From NCBI GenBank assembly GCA_018064445.1, contig JAGHVE010000161.1:1-39863 (forward strand): a DNA stretch of 39,863 nt, in the 5' to 3' direction. Both the position numbers and the translations under genes were made by a program. Source of the DNA: Candidatus Cacconaster equifaecalis. GTDB taxonomy: Bacteria > Bacteroidota > Bacteroidia > Bacteroidales > UBA932. The stretch's first letter is position 1; each line of letters starts with the position of its first letter. The notes under the pieces are model-generated. The model was not told the DNA's origin and made no database searches. It saw nothing but the letters and a program-made list of their open reading frames with translations. This document shows, piece after piece, positions 29,957-39,280 of this stretch.

Positions 29957-31284
29957 ACAAAAGAGTTGTCATTCTTGGAGGCGGTGAAAGCGGCGTCGGG
30001 GCCGCGGTCCTCTCAAAGGTCAAGGGATTTGACACGTTCCTTACAGATAGCGGGCATCTGAAGGAAGAATACAAGAACACACTGGACGAATGGAAAATAC
30101 CATTCGAAGAGGGCGGGCACACCGAGGCGCTGGTACTTAACGCCGACCTTGTAATCAAAAGCCCCGGAATCCCGGAGACAGCTCCCCTTGTCAAGGCATT
30201 GCGTGACAAGGAAATCTCCGTCATATCAGAAATCGAGTTCGCGGGATACTATGATACCGCCAGAAAAATCTGCATCACCGGAAGCAACGGCAAGACGACA
30301 ACCACCTCCCTCATATATTATCTGCTGAAGAATGCGGGGTTGGACGTCGGTCTCGGAGGAAACATCGGGCAGAGTTACGCCTATCAGGTCGCGACCTGCA
30401 AACACGACATATATGTTTTGGAACTTAGCAGTTTCCAACTGGACGGAATGTACGATTTCAAGGCCGACATCGCAGTGCTGATGAACATCACTCCGGATCA
30501 TCTTGACCGTTATGACCACTGCTTTCAGAATTACATAAACGCGAAGTTCAGGATTACCCGCAATATGAATCCGGACGACTGTTTCATCTTCTGTTCTGAT
30601 GACGAAGTCACAATCGGGGAACTTCAGAAAATCGTTGTCAAGGCAAAAATGCTTCCCTTCAGTCAGACGGGAAAGGTTACCGACGGTGCTTACGTGGAAG
30701 ACGGGGTGATGCACGTTTCCTACGAAGGGGACTGTTTCGATATGTTTGTAAGTGACCTGTCCCTCAAGGGCCGTCACAACGTTTACAACTCGATGGCGGC
30801 GGCCATTGCCGGAAAGGTGATGAACGTTTCCAATGAATCCATCCGCCAGAGTCTCACCACCTTTCAGGGAGTCGAGCACCGTATGGAAAAGGTTCTCTCC
30901 GTCGGCGGCGTCCTGTATATCAACGACTCGAAGGCAACCAACGTCAACTCGACCTGGTATGCTCTCGAAAGTATGACCTCCCCCACCATCCTGATACTCG
31001 GGGGTACTGACAAAGGCAATGATTACCAACCGATAGCGGACCTTGTCAGGGAGAAGGTCAAGGCAATCGTATGCCTCGGGACGGACAACCGCAAGATTAT
31101 GGATTTCTTCGGGGACAAGGTCGTCGCCCAGACAAGCAGCGCGGCCGAATGTGTCGCCAAATGCGCCGAACTGGCCAGCGAAGGAGATACCGTGCTTCTG
31201 AGCCCCTGCTGTGCATCATTTGACCTTTTCAAGAACTACGAGGACAGGGGAAGACAATTCAAGGAGGCCGTAAGGAAACTGTAA
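29953..31284 (+). CDS. murD: UDP-MurNAc-L-alanine:D-glutamate ligase
   Basis: The 443-residue enzyme has an N-terminal GGGESGVGAAVL nucleotide-fold loop that holds UDP-MurNAc. KSPGIPETAPLV follows, then the ATP loop ITGSNGKTTTTSL, ELSSFQLDG, and the C-terminal YINDSKATNVNSTWYAL typical of MurD. It adds D-Glu to the stem peptide in the cytoplasm. It starts within the end of mraY (ATGA) and is followed 9 nt later by ftsW. Confidence 0.98.
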   Translation: MNKRVVILGGGESGVGAAVLSKVKGFDTFLTDSGHLKEEYKNTLDEWKIPFEEGGHTEALVLNADLVIKSPGIPETAPLVKALRDKEISVISEIEFAGYYDTARKICITGSNGKTTTTSLIYYLLKNAGLDVGLGGNIGQSYAYQVATCKHDIYVLELSSFQLDGMYDFKADIAVLMNITPDHLDRYDHCFQNYINAKFRITRNMNPDDCFIFCSDDEVTIGELQKIVVKAKMLPFSQTGKVTDGAYVEDGVMHVSYEGDCFDMFVSDLSLKGRHNVYNSMAAAIAGKVMNVSNESIRQSLTTFQGVEHRMEKVLSVGGVLYINDSKATNVNSTWYALESMTSPTILILGGTDKGNDYQPIADLVREKVKAIVCLGTDNRKIMDFFGDKVVAQTSSAAECVAKCAELASEGDTVLLSPCCASFDLFKNYEDRGRQFKEAVRKL

Positions 31285-31293
31285 GGCAACGCT

Positions 31294-32541
31294 ATGGGAG
31301 CATTCAGCATAAAGGGAGACAAGGTGATCTGGATGACAGTCGTGATGTTCGCGCTGATCTCCGTTGTCGCCGTCTTTTCATCAAGCAGTTTTCTTGCCAG
31401 TTCCCAGGGCACGTCAAAACTTGTTATCTTCCTGGAACAGATAAAATCCGTCCTTGTCGGATTGAGCGCCCTTTTCATATGCTACCTCATTCCGATGAGA
31501 TGGTACAGGAATCTGGCATTCGTCTATTTCGGCATCTGCGTGGCAATGCTGCTGATGCTCTATATCCCTCCTTTTCAGGCAAGAATCAACGGAGCCGTGA
31601 GGGGAATCAAGATTGCATCCCATACAATCCAACCTTTCGAGTTTGCAAAAGTAGGTATGGTGCTCTACCTCGCCCGTGCAATTGAGAAATGGGAGGACAG
31701 CCTCGACACCTACAAGGATTTCTTTCTCAAGATTGCCCTTCCGATATTCGCCGTATGCGGCCTGATCGTCTCGAACAGCGTTTCCTCCACTCTTCTGGTG
31801 GGTGGCATCAGTATGCTTGTGCTTATCTTTATGGAAATCAGATGGAAATATATCTTCGCGATGATGGGCGTGATTCTTTTGGCGGGAGGATTGATGTACG
31901 GAATTTACACCGTGGCATTCAAGGGCAGCCAGGAAAAGCTCGACACTCCCGTCGGCAAGATTTTCAACCGCTTCGGCACTGTCGAAAGCCGATTTGAGAG
32001 TTTCAGGACAGATGAGGAGGAAGAGGTTGACAAAGAGAGCAAGCGACAGAGCGAGAATGCGATGGTAGCCATTTCCGAAGGAGGTCTTTTCGGCAAGGGT
32101 CCCGGCAACAGCACACAGAGATATTCGCTTTCAATGGCGTTTTCGGACTTCATCTTCGCATTCATAGTGGAAGAATACGGACTTATGGGGGGAAGCCTGA
32201 TCATCGCTCTTTACATAGTCCTGCTGTTCCGATGCATACGGCTGACCACACGTTGCAAGACGAGTTTCACCTCCGCATTAGTGACAGGTCTTGCCTATAT
32301 GATAATCGTACAGGCATTCATCCATATTCTGGTCAACGTCAGACTGATTCCGATAACCGGGCAGACACTTCCTCTGGTCAGCCACGGAGGTACCGCCTAT
32401 CTTGCGATGAGCGGGGCTGTGGGGATAATCCTTTCCGTGAACAAACAACTTGACAAGCAGGATATGATGGAGGCTTCACGACTGAGCGTAGAAAACCAAC
32501 AGATAGGAAACAATGAAATCAAACCCGAAGATAATAATTAG
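31294..32541 (+). CDS. ftsW: Septal peptidoglycan polymerase FtsW (SEDS family)
   Basis: A 415-residue SEDS glycosyltransferase with about ten membrane segments. It has VFSSSSFLAS near the start, AVRGIKIASHTIQPFEFAKVG, and an extended soluble loop rich in Glu/Lys (about 230-260). The catalytic-loop region is SDFIFAFIVEEYG, followed by GQTLPLVSHGGTAYLAMSGAVGI. It polymerises lipid II with FtsI as transpeptidase partner. The last 29 nt overlap murG in another frame. Confidence 0.97.
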   Translation: MGAFSIKGDKVIWMTVVMFALISVVAVFSSSSFLASSQGTSKLVIFLEQIKSVLVGLSALFICYLIPMRWYRNLAFVYFGICVAMLLMLYIPPFQARINGAVRGIKIASHTIQPFEFAKVGMVLYLARAIEKWEDSLDTYKDFFLKIALPIFAVCGLIVSNSVSSTLLVGGISMLVLIFMEIRWKYIFAMMGVILLAGGLMYGIYTVAFKGSQEKLDTPVGKIFNRFGTVESRFESFRTDEEEEVDKESKRQSENAMVAISEGGLFGKGPGNSTQRYSLSMAFSDFIFAFIVEEYGLMGGSLIIALYIVLLFRCIRLTTRCKTSFTSALVTGLAYMIIVQAFIHILVNVRLIPITGQTLPLVSHGGTAYLAMSGAVGIILSVNKQLDKQDMMEASRLSVENQQIGNNEIKPEDNN

Positions 32542-33622
32542 CGGCGGCGGTACCGGAGGACATATTTTCCCGGCAATATCCATTGCCGGAGCCATCCGTA
32601 AAGCGTGCCCCGATGCAGAGATACTGTTCGTGGGGGCAGCCGGAAAAATGGAGATGGAGAAGGTTCCGGCAGCCGGTTACAGGATAATCGGACTCCCCGT
32701 AGCGGGGCTCAGGAGAAGTCTGAGTCCGAGTAATCTTCTGTTGCCGTTCAAGGTGCTTTCAAGCCTGCGCAAGGCAAGGAAAATCATCAGGGATTTCAAT
32801 CCCGACGTTGCTGTGGGTGTGGGAGGATATGCAAGCGCCCCTCTCTTATGGGCCGCCTCCTCAATGGGAATCCCCTGTCTGATACAAGAACAGAACTCAT
32901 ACGCGGGACTTACCAACAGAATTCTTTCCAGACGGGCGAAGAGAATCTGCACTGCTTACGAAGGTATGGAAAAGTTCTTCCCGGAGCAGAAAATAATCCT
33001 GACAGGCAACCCCATCCGGGGAGAAATCGGGAAGACCACTCCGGAGAGCAGAAAGGAAGGACGTGAATTTTACGGCCTGAATCCTGAAAAGTCAACCGTG
33101 TTCGTGGTCGGAGGAAGCCTTGGTTGCCGCACTCTCAATGAAGTGATGAAATCCTTCATCGAGAACGGTGGAGACAGGAAACCTTTCCAGATAATCTGGC
33201 AATGCGGGAAATTTTACAAGGAAGAGATTGACGAATTCCTTTCCCGCCACGAGGCATCCAACGTTTTCTGTACGGATTTCATAAAGAGGATGGATCTGGC
33301 CTACGCCGCATCCGATCTTGTCGTCTCCAGAGCGGGCGCGGGAACAATCTCCGAACTTTGTTGTGCGGGGAAAGCGACAATTTTCGTACCTTCACCGATG
33401 GTTGCAGAAGATCATCAGACGCATAACGCGATGGCTCTGGTGAAAAAGGATGCAGCCGTAATGGTCAGGGATGCCGAGGCACGGGAGAAACTGATGTCGG
33501 TTGTCGAAGATATAGCGTCAAACCAGGCAAAGATAGCGTCGCTCGAACACAATATACTCAGTCTGGGGAAGGCGGACGCAGCCGAAAAAATCGCAGATGA
33601 AGTAATTAAACTTATAAGATAA
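32513..33622 (+). CDS. murG: Lipid I N-acetylglucosaminyltransferase
   Basis: The 369-residue GT-B enzyme converts lipid I to lipid II at the inner face of the membrane. It has the N-terminal glycine loop SGGGTGGHIFPA, VGVGGYASAPLL, LIQEQNSYAGLTNR, VVGGSLGCRTLN and the UDP-GlcNAc site SRAGAGTISELC. Its stop TAA shares its last A with the murC ATG. Confidence 0.98.
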   Translation: MKSNPKIIISGGGTGGHIFPAISIAGAIRKACPDAEILFVGAAGKMEMEKVPAAGYRIIGLPVAGLRRSLSPSNLLLPFKVLSSLRKARKIIRDFNPDVAVGVGGYASAPLLWAASSMGIPCLIQEQNSYAGLTNRILSRRAKRICTAYEGMEKFFPEQKIILTGNPIRGEIGKTTPESRKEGREFYGLNPEKSTVFVVGGSLGCRTLNEVMKSFIENGGDRKPFQIIWQCGKFYKEEIDEFLSRHEASNVFCTDFIKRMDLAYAASDLVVSRAGAGTISELCCAGKATIFVPSPMVAEDHQTHNAMALVKKDAAVMVRDAEAREKLMSVVEDIASNQAKIASLEHNILSLGKADAAEKIADEVIKLIR

Positions 33623-34980
33623 TGGATTTCAAGAATGTTTATCTGATTGGAATCGGGGGAATCGGAATGAGCGCCCTCGCACGGTATTTCAACAACAAGG
33701 GACTACACGTATCGGGATACGACCGTACGCCGTCCACTCTGACAAGGGAACTTGAGGCAGAAGGCATTAGAATCCACTACGAAAGCAATATATCGGAAAT
33801 CCCGGGAGACATTCCGGGGACATTTGTAATTTACACGCCGGCCATCCCGGAAAATTTCGAGGAGATGGCATATATCAAGGGTCAGGGATACCGCTATTGC
33901 AAACGGTCACGCGCCTTGGGTGAGATAGCCCGCGGACAGGAGTGTCTGGCTGTTTCCGGGACACACGGCAAGACAACCACAAGCACACTGCTTGCGCACA
34001 TCCTGACTCAAAGCGGAGAAGGGTGCAATGCATTTCTGGGAGGTATCTCCAAAAACTATGAGAGCAACCTGTTACTGAGCAAGAATCAGGTGATTGTCGC
34101 CGAAGCCGATGAATTCGACAGGTCTTTTCTTCAGCTGTTCCCGAAACTGGCGCTGATAACGGCAACGGATGCTGACCATCTCGACATATACAACGATCAT
34201 CAGCAGGTTATCGAGGCATTCCAGACATTCGCTTCCCAGGTTGACATCTCGGGAGCTCTGGTCGTCAAGCAGGGAATAAAGCTAAATCTGGCCAATGTGG
34301 AAGCCAGGGTCTATCGTTACTCATACAACACGCCCTGTGATTTCTATGCAACGGACATAACCCCTATAGAGGAAGGCAGGTTTGAATTCACAATCATTCA
34401 TCCGGCCGGCAGAATCGAACATTGCACCGTAGGTGTTCCCGGATGGGTGAATGTGGAGAATGCCGTGGGGGCCTGCGCTCTGGCTCTTCTGCACGGAGTC
34501 GCTCCGGTCAGGATAAGAGAAGCGCTCGCCACTTTCAAAGGAGTCCGCAGAAGATTCGACATCAGAGTGAAGGAAGGAGGCGCGGCATACGTGGATGACT
34601 ACGCACACCACCCTGCGGAACTGGCCGCCTCCATCAGCTCCATACGCAACATCTTCCCGGGCAAGAAGATATGCGGCATATTCCAACCGCACCTGTACAC
34701 CAGAACCAGGGATTTTGCTGACGGATTCGCGGAATCGTTGAGCAAACTGGACATATTGGGGCTTCTCCCCATTTATCCGGCAAGGGAAGAGCCGATTGAG
34801 GGTGTCACATCGGAAATGATTTTCAGGAAAGTGACCATAGAGGACAAACATCTCATAGAAAAAGAGGAAATAACCGACTTTGTCCGCAAACATCGCGACT
34901 GCTGTATTGTCACGCTTGGCGCAGGGGACATTGACAGATTTGTCGGACCGATTGAAGAATGCTTAAAAGAACAATCATAA
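33622..34980 (+). CDS. murC: UDP-MurNAc:L-alanine ligase
   Basis: The 452-residue ligase starts the stem peptide. The N-terminal IGIGGIGMSALARYF loop is followed by the ATP loop VSGTHGKTTTSTLL, EADEFDRSFLQL, and a C-terminal DDYAHHPAELAAS and FQPHLYTRTRDF, all diagnostic of MurC. It overlaps murG by one base and ftsQ by 22 nt. Confidence 0.98.
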   Translation: MDFKNVYLIGIGGIGMSALARYFNNKGLHVSGYDRTPSTLTRELEAEGIRIHYESNISEIPGDIPGTFVIYTPAIPENFEEMAYIKGQGYRYCKRSRALGEIARGQECLAVSGTHGKTTTSTLLAHILTQSGEGCNAFLGGISKNYESNLLLSKNQVIVAEADEFDRSFLQLFPKLALITATDADHLDIYNDHQQVIEAFQTFASQVDISGALVVKQGIKLNLANVEARVYRYSYNTPCDFYATDITPIEEGRFEFTIIHPAGRIEHCTVGVPGWVNVENAVGACALALLHGVAPVRIREALATFKGVRRRFDIRVKEGGAAYVDDYAHHPAELAASISSIRNIFPGKKICGIFQPHLYTRTRDFADGFAESLSKLDILGLLPIYPAREEPIEGVTSEMIFRKVTIEDKHLIEKEEITDFVRKHRDCCIVTLGAGDIDRFVGPIEECLKEQS

Positions 34981-35726
34981 CATCCATTCTCTGCGTATTT
35001 GCAGGAGGTCTGCTGGGCTCATATTTCTTTTTTGTCGGCAGACTTGCCGCGGAGCGCTCCGCACAGGAGATTTGCCGCGGCGTAAAGGTCGTTGTGCTCG
35101 ATTCACTGGAGAACTCGCTCATAAGCGCGGACGAAGTGAAAGAAAGGCTGGCAGACTGGAATTTTTCCGGCAGATGTGACAACATAAATTTATACGAAAT
35201 CGAAACGGCCGTCCGTTCTTTTGGCGAAGTGGCTGATGCCCAGGTGTTCAGAAGAGACAGAAATAATATAGAAATAGATCTCGCGCAGAGGAAGCCCGCT
35301 GTCCGTTTCATCAAGGGCGGAACAAGCCACTATGCCGATTGCAATGGTTATCTGTTCCCTGTATATCATTTCACGGACGTCCCTGTCGTTACCGGATTCC
35401 TGCCCTTTGACGCGGACCCGTCATACAAGGGGCCTCTTGCCGGAGAAGAGCGGGATTGGATCAACGGCATTCTTTCTCTGACGGAATTCATTTCCGGGCA
35501 CAAATATTGGGAATCGGTGACGCAGCAGATTGACATTGCCGGAAACGGGGACATCCTCCTATATTTGAAATCCGGCAGTGAAGTCATAATTTTCGGTGAT
35601 GCCGCCGGCATTGAGGAGAAGTTCAGAAAGTTGGAGGCATACTACCGCAACATCGTGCCCTCCGGCGGCGACAGAAAATACTCTATCGTAAATCTCAAAT
35701 TCGACAATCAAATAATATGTAAATAA
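34959..35726 (+). CDS. ftsQ: Cell division protein FtsQ
   Basis: A 255-residue bitopic protein: short N-terminus, one membrane segment (IITSILCVFAGGLLGSYFFF), a POTRA domain (about 40-110), then the beta-rich FtsQ domain ending in YSIVNLKFDNQIICK. Such FtsQ proteins diverge strongly in this phylum, so placement between murC and ftsA is part of the evidence. It scaffolds FtsL/FtsB at the septum. ftsA starts 1 nt after its stop. Confidence 0.92.
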   Translation: MLKRTIITSILCVFAGGLLGSYFFFVGRLAAERSAQEICRGVKVVVLDSLENSLISADEVKERLADWNFSGRCDNINLYEIETAVRSFGEVADAQVFRRDRNNIEIDLAQRKPAVRFIKGGTSHYADCNGYLFPVYHFTDVPVVTGFLPFDADPSYKGPLAGEERDWINGILSLTEFISGHKYWESVTQQIDIAGNGDILLYLKSGSEVIIFGDAAGIEEKFRKLEAYYRNIVPSGGDRKYSIVNLKFDNQIICK

Positions 35727-35727
35727 T

Positions 35728-37170
35728 ATGGGCAAACACATCACAGCAATCGACTTGGGCTCTTCCAAGATAGCTCTCGCAACGGGGTGCAGCACCGATT
35801 CCGGCATCCGGATTGTCAGTTACCACGAAGTCCCTTCCGCAGGAATCAGAAACGGGGAAATCATCAACATCTTCCACGTTGAGCAAGCCGTTTCGAAACT
35901 TATTGAAAAAGCGGAGAAAGACCTTGATGAGCAAATTGGCGAAGTCATCCTCAACATCGGAGGCAAGTTCCTTCACAGGGAAAATCAATCTTTTTCCGTT
36001 CACCGTCCCAATCCGATGCAGTTCATAACTGCAGAGGAGATAGAGTCTCTGACCAAGGCAAGGAGCAATACCAGAAATGCATCAGGTGAAATTCTGCTGG
36101 AGGCATCCCCCATCAAATATACGATAGACGAATATGTGGGCATTCCCTACGGGGAAGCGGTCGGAATGTCGGGCAATGACATTGAAGCCGAGTTTCTTAT
36201 GGTTTTCGGGAAGGAAACTCTGCTGAATTACCGCCGTCAGATTATGGACAACTGCAATCTCGCGATCAAAAAGGCCATTCTCTCCCCCATTGCCGCCGCC
36301 CGCGCCGTACTGACAGAGACAGAACTGGAGAACGGTGTGGTACTTGTGGATATAGGAAAGGGAACTACGGAAATTGTAATGATAAAGGACAGTACCGTTC
36401 TGGATGTGGCAAGCATTCCCTTTGCCGGAGATTCCATAACCAACGATATCAAAAACGTGGCGAACGTCACCTACAAATGCGCGGAAGAAATCAAGATTCA
36501 GAGGGGTAACTGCTGTCCGGAAATCGTACCTGAGAATTCCCGTCTGGTAATCAAGAGTCAGGAAGGCATTGTTGAGGGCGAGGTTGACCTGAACCTGATG
36601 ACCAACGTGATAGAAGACCGCCTCATCGAGATATTCGAGGCAGTGCGCCATATTATTGACAATAGCAGGTGGTCGGGCAAACTGGCTTCCGGAGTAGTCG
36701 TAACGGGTGGTACAGCCTATCTCGAAAACATCAGGCAACTTGCCCAGGCTATGCTCGGCAGGAACGTAAGACTTGCGGCTCCTCGCACGGCGATAGCAAG
36801 CGACAGTGTCGAAGCGGCATTCGACTCCTATTCTTCCGTCGCTGTCGGACTGGTTCTGGAAGGCTTTGAAAGAAGGCTCTCCCATACCGGTGAAATGTCA
36901 GCCTCAAAGCCAAAGGCAGGATATCAGGGGCAGAAAGGATTCGGGACTCTGTTCGATGATGACGAAAGGACTAGGAAGGAAGATGCAAAGAGACTGAAAG
37001 AAAAAGAGAAGGCGGAAAAGGAGGCCGCCAAAGAAGCCGCCAAGGAAGCGAAGAAAAAACAGAAAGAGGAAGAAGAAAGAATAAAAAGAGAGAAGAAGGA
37101 AGCCGAAAAGAACAGCCGTGGAGGCGGATTTTTCGGTCAATTATTTGGTAACACGGACGATAACGCATAA
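35728..37170 (+). CDS. ftsA: Cell division protein FtsA with long charged linker before its membrane-targeting tip
   Basis: The 480-residue actin-fold ATPase anchors FtsZ to the membrane. Visible are AIDLGSSKIALATG (phosphate-1), the 1C-domain region, VVLVDIGKGTTEIVMI (phosphate-2) and GVVVTGGTAYLENI (adenosine). After about residue 400 comes a Lys/Glu/Ala-rich stretch of about 50 residues, probably a single charged helix. It ends in GGGFFGQLFGNTDDNA, a plausible amphipathic membrane-targeting sequence. The long helix is an extension compared with E. coli FtsA. Confidence 0.97.
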   Translation: MGKHITAIDLGSSKIALATGCSTDSGIRIVSYHEVPSAGIRNGEIINIFHVEQAVSKLIEKAEKDLDEQIGEVILNIGGKFLHRENQSFSVHRPNPMQFITAEEIESLTKARSNTRNASGEILLEASPIKYTIDEYVGIPYGEAVGMSGNDIEAEFLMVFGKETLLNYRRQIMDNCNLAIKKAILSPIAAARAVLTETELENGVVLVDIGKGTTEIVMIKDSTVLDVASIPFAGDSITNDIKNVANVTYKCAEEIKIQRGNCCPEIVPENSRLVIKSQEGIVEGEVDLNLMTNVIEDRLIEIFEAVRHIIDNSRWSGKLASGVVVTGGTAYLENIRQLAQAMLGRNVRLAAPRTAIASDSVEAAFDSYSSVAVGLVLEGFERRLSHTGEMSASKPKAGYQGQKGFGTLFDDDERTRKEDAKRLKEKEKAEKEAAKEAAKEAKKKQKEEEERIKREKKEAEKNSRGGGFFGQLFGNTDDNA

Positions 37171-37181
37171 ATCTTACAGCA

Positions 37182-38492
37182 ATGGACAAGGATCTTATAC
37201 CTAACAACTGGGAAAAACGAGGCAATATCATCTCTGTCATCGGCGTGGGCGGCGGTGGCAATAATGCGGTCAACCATATGTTCAACGAAGGTATGGAAGA
37301 CATAGATTTTATTGTCTGCAATACTGATATGAGGGCTCTTGAGATGAGCCCTGTCCCTTTCAAGATACAACTCGGCCCCCTCACGACGAAAGGTCTGGGA
37401 GCCGGCACCGATTTCAACGTCGGACGCAAGGCCGCTCTTGAATCCATTGAGGAGATTCGCTCGGCACTGGGCCCCGACACCGAAATGGTCTTCGTCACCT
37501 GCGGAATGGGGGGCGGAACAGGCACCGGTGCAGCCCCCATCGTTGCCCAGACCGCAAAGGAAAAGGGTCTGCTCACAGTAGGTGTGGTTACCATTCCCTT
37601 CAGAGATGAAGGAGAGGAAGCTCTTTATCGCGCCATACAGGGAATAAAGGAACTGACGAAAAACGTTGACTGTATCCTTATAATCGACAACCAGAAACTG
37701 TATCAGCTCCACGGGGATCTGGACGTATTCAACGCATTCCCCAAAGCGGATGACGTGCTGGCTACGGCCGTAAAGAGCATTGCCGAAATCATCACCTGCG
37801 GAGGCTACATCAACGTCGACTTCGCCGACGTGAAGAAGGTTATGCAGAACAGCGGAGTGGCGCTGATGGGCATCGGAGAGGCATCCGGACCGAACAGGGC
37901 CGAAACAGCCGTGAATATGGCATTCCACTCCCCTCTTCTCAACAACCTGGACCTGAGCAACGTCCGCAACGCTTTGGTCAACATAACCAGCAGTGACGGG
38001 GAAAACGCGCTCACGATGTCCGAGATGGCCCAGATAATGGACTATACAAAGAAATACACGGGCACCGTCATCAACTTCAAGCGCGGTATTGTCAAGAAGC
38101 AGGATATGGGTGACAAGGTAAGCGTCACAATCATAGCCACAGGTTTCGATATGGCGCAACTTCCCGTCATCGATGAGCCTGTATCCGCCCGCGGAAACAG
38201 AGTGGAGATTACTCTCGGCGGAGACAACAGCCATATTCTCAAACACGGGACTCCTTATGTCGCATCGAAAGAGATACGAATCACCCGACAGAGAAGCGCA
38301 GGAACGCCTGTCCTGCTGACCGAGACCCCGCATCTGATTGCGGAGCTGGAGGACGAGCCGTCCTACTACAGAAGAGAAAGGTTATTGGCCGAGCAGGAGA
38401 AAGCCGCCGCTGCCGCCGCTGCCAACGCCGCCGCCGCTGCCGCTGCCGCAAACGCAGCCGTTCCTCCGGAGAGCGGTCAGGAAGGCGCCTGA
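37182..38492 (+). CDS. ftsZ: Cell division GTPase FtsZ with alanine-rich C-terminal extension
   Basis: The 436-residue tubulin homologue forms the Z-ring. It has the nucleotide loop GVGGGGNNAVNHM, the G-box GGGTGTGAAP and the T7 loop VDFADVKKVM. The linker is short and leads to LIAELEDEPSYYRRERLL, which may be the conserved partner-binding peptide of this lineage. An alanine-rich run (about 20 Ala in 24 residues) and PPESGQEGA follow, so the usual extreme C-terminal peptide is not at the end. The last 111 nt are antisense to truB, and no terminator is visible. Confidence 0.97.
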   Translation: MDKDLIPNNWEKRGNIISVIGVGGGGNNAVNHMFNEGMEDIDFIVCNTDMRALEMSPVPFKIQLGPLTTKGLGAGTDFNVGRKAALESIEEIRSALGPDTEMVFVTCGMGGGTGTGAAPIVAQTAKEKGLLTVGVVTIPFRDEGEEALYRAIQGIKELTKNVDCILIIDNQKLYQLHGDLDVFNAFPKADDVLATAVKSIAEIITCGGYINVDFADVKKVMQNSGVALMGIGEASGPNRAETAVNMAFHSPLLNNLDLSNVRNALVNITSSDGENALTMSEMAQIMDYTKKYTGTVINFKRGIVKKQDMGDKVSVTIIATGFDMAQLPVIDEPVSARGNRVEITLGGDNSHILKHGTPYVASKEIRITRQRSAGTPVLLTETPHLIAELEDEPSYYRRERLLAEQEKAAAAAAANAAAAAAAANAAVPPESGQEGA

Positions 38493-39269
38493 ACCTAGAG
38501 CCAGACCCAGGTCCCTTGCAATGGATCTGATATAGGTTCCCTTGCTGCATCTGATTCTGACAACGGCCCACGGGCGCTGTCCGTCGGTGTCACCGCTGAC
38601 GTGATAATTATGAATATTCCTTACTGCCGCCAGATCTGACTTGTCTTTTCCGGCGGCGGTTTCTTTTCCTCCGTCCCGGGCATCTCCCGCCGGATGGAAT
38701 TCCAGAAGTTCTATTTCGTCTATCCGGATTGTGGAGGTGCTCAGTTCCACCGGCTGACCGGTTCTGGCATATTCGTATGCCCTCATACCGCCGACCATCT
38801 TTGCGGAGAACATCGGAGGGACCTGCTGCTGCTCCCCCAGGAAACCGGAGAGTGCCTCCCTTACGGAATCCTCAGTTATGTGCTCAAAGGGGAAACATTT
38901 GTCCACCGGTTGCTCAAGATCGAAGGAGGGGGTTGTCGCCCCGAATTCAAAGGTGGCGGTATATATCTTGTCGTGAGCCTGGAACTGTTCGGCCTTCTTT
39001 GTGGCATTTCCGGCGCATACGATGAGCAGCCCCGTGGCCAGAGGGTCGAGCGTCCCGGCGTGACCGACTTTCATCTTCTTGAGATTGAAATGTTTCTGAA
39101 GCTGGAACTTCACCTTGCGGACCACGTCGGCGGAGGTCCACCGGTACGGCTTGTCTATCGGCAGAACTATCCCCTCGGGATAATCCTCCAATGACCGGGA
39201 TGGAAGTTTCTCCGCAAAAAATTGCGACAGGTCCTCCTCTATCGGGCAGTCATACAGAATCTCCATCAT
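38382..39269 (-). CDS. truB: tRNA pseudouridine-55 synthase, C-terminus replaced by Gly-rich tail
   Basis: The 295-residue enzyme makes pseudouridine 55 in the T-loop of tRNAs. The catalytic Asp lies in KVGHAGTLDPLATGLL. IYTATFEFGATTPSFD, PPMFSAKMVGGMRAYEYAR and the SKGTYIRSIARDLG motif are intact. After SGAFLTALRR, family members normally continue with a T-x-IG-x-F strand. Here the frame runs into the antisense of the ftsZ alanine tract and ends in a Gly/Ser-rich tail (NGCVCGSGSGGG...). The last 37 codons are thus read from DNA that also codes FtsZ. It starts 11 nt after rpiB. Confidence 0.95.
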   Translation of the reverse strand: MMEILYDCPIEEDLSQFFAEKLPSRSLEDYPEGIVLPIDKPYRWTSADVVRKVKFQLQKHFNLKKMKVGHAGTLDPLATGLLIVCAGNATKKAEQFQAHDKIYTATFEFGATTPSFDLEQPVDKCFPFEHITEDSVREALSGFLGEQQQVPPMFSAKMVGGMRAYEYARTGQPVELSTSTIRIDEIELLEFHPAGDARDGGKETAAGKDKSDLAAVRNIHNYHVSGDTDGQRPWAVVRIRCSKGTYIRSIARDLGLALGSGAFLTALRRNGCVCGSGSGGGVGSGGSGGFLLLGQ

Positions 39270-39280
39270 CCCTGAAAGAA

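Noticed and set aside
37137-38333. 398-aa minus-strand ORF opposite ftsZ
   Set aside because: Long only because of codon bias in ftsZ; the plus strand has the full FtsZ motif set.
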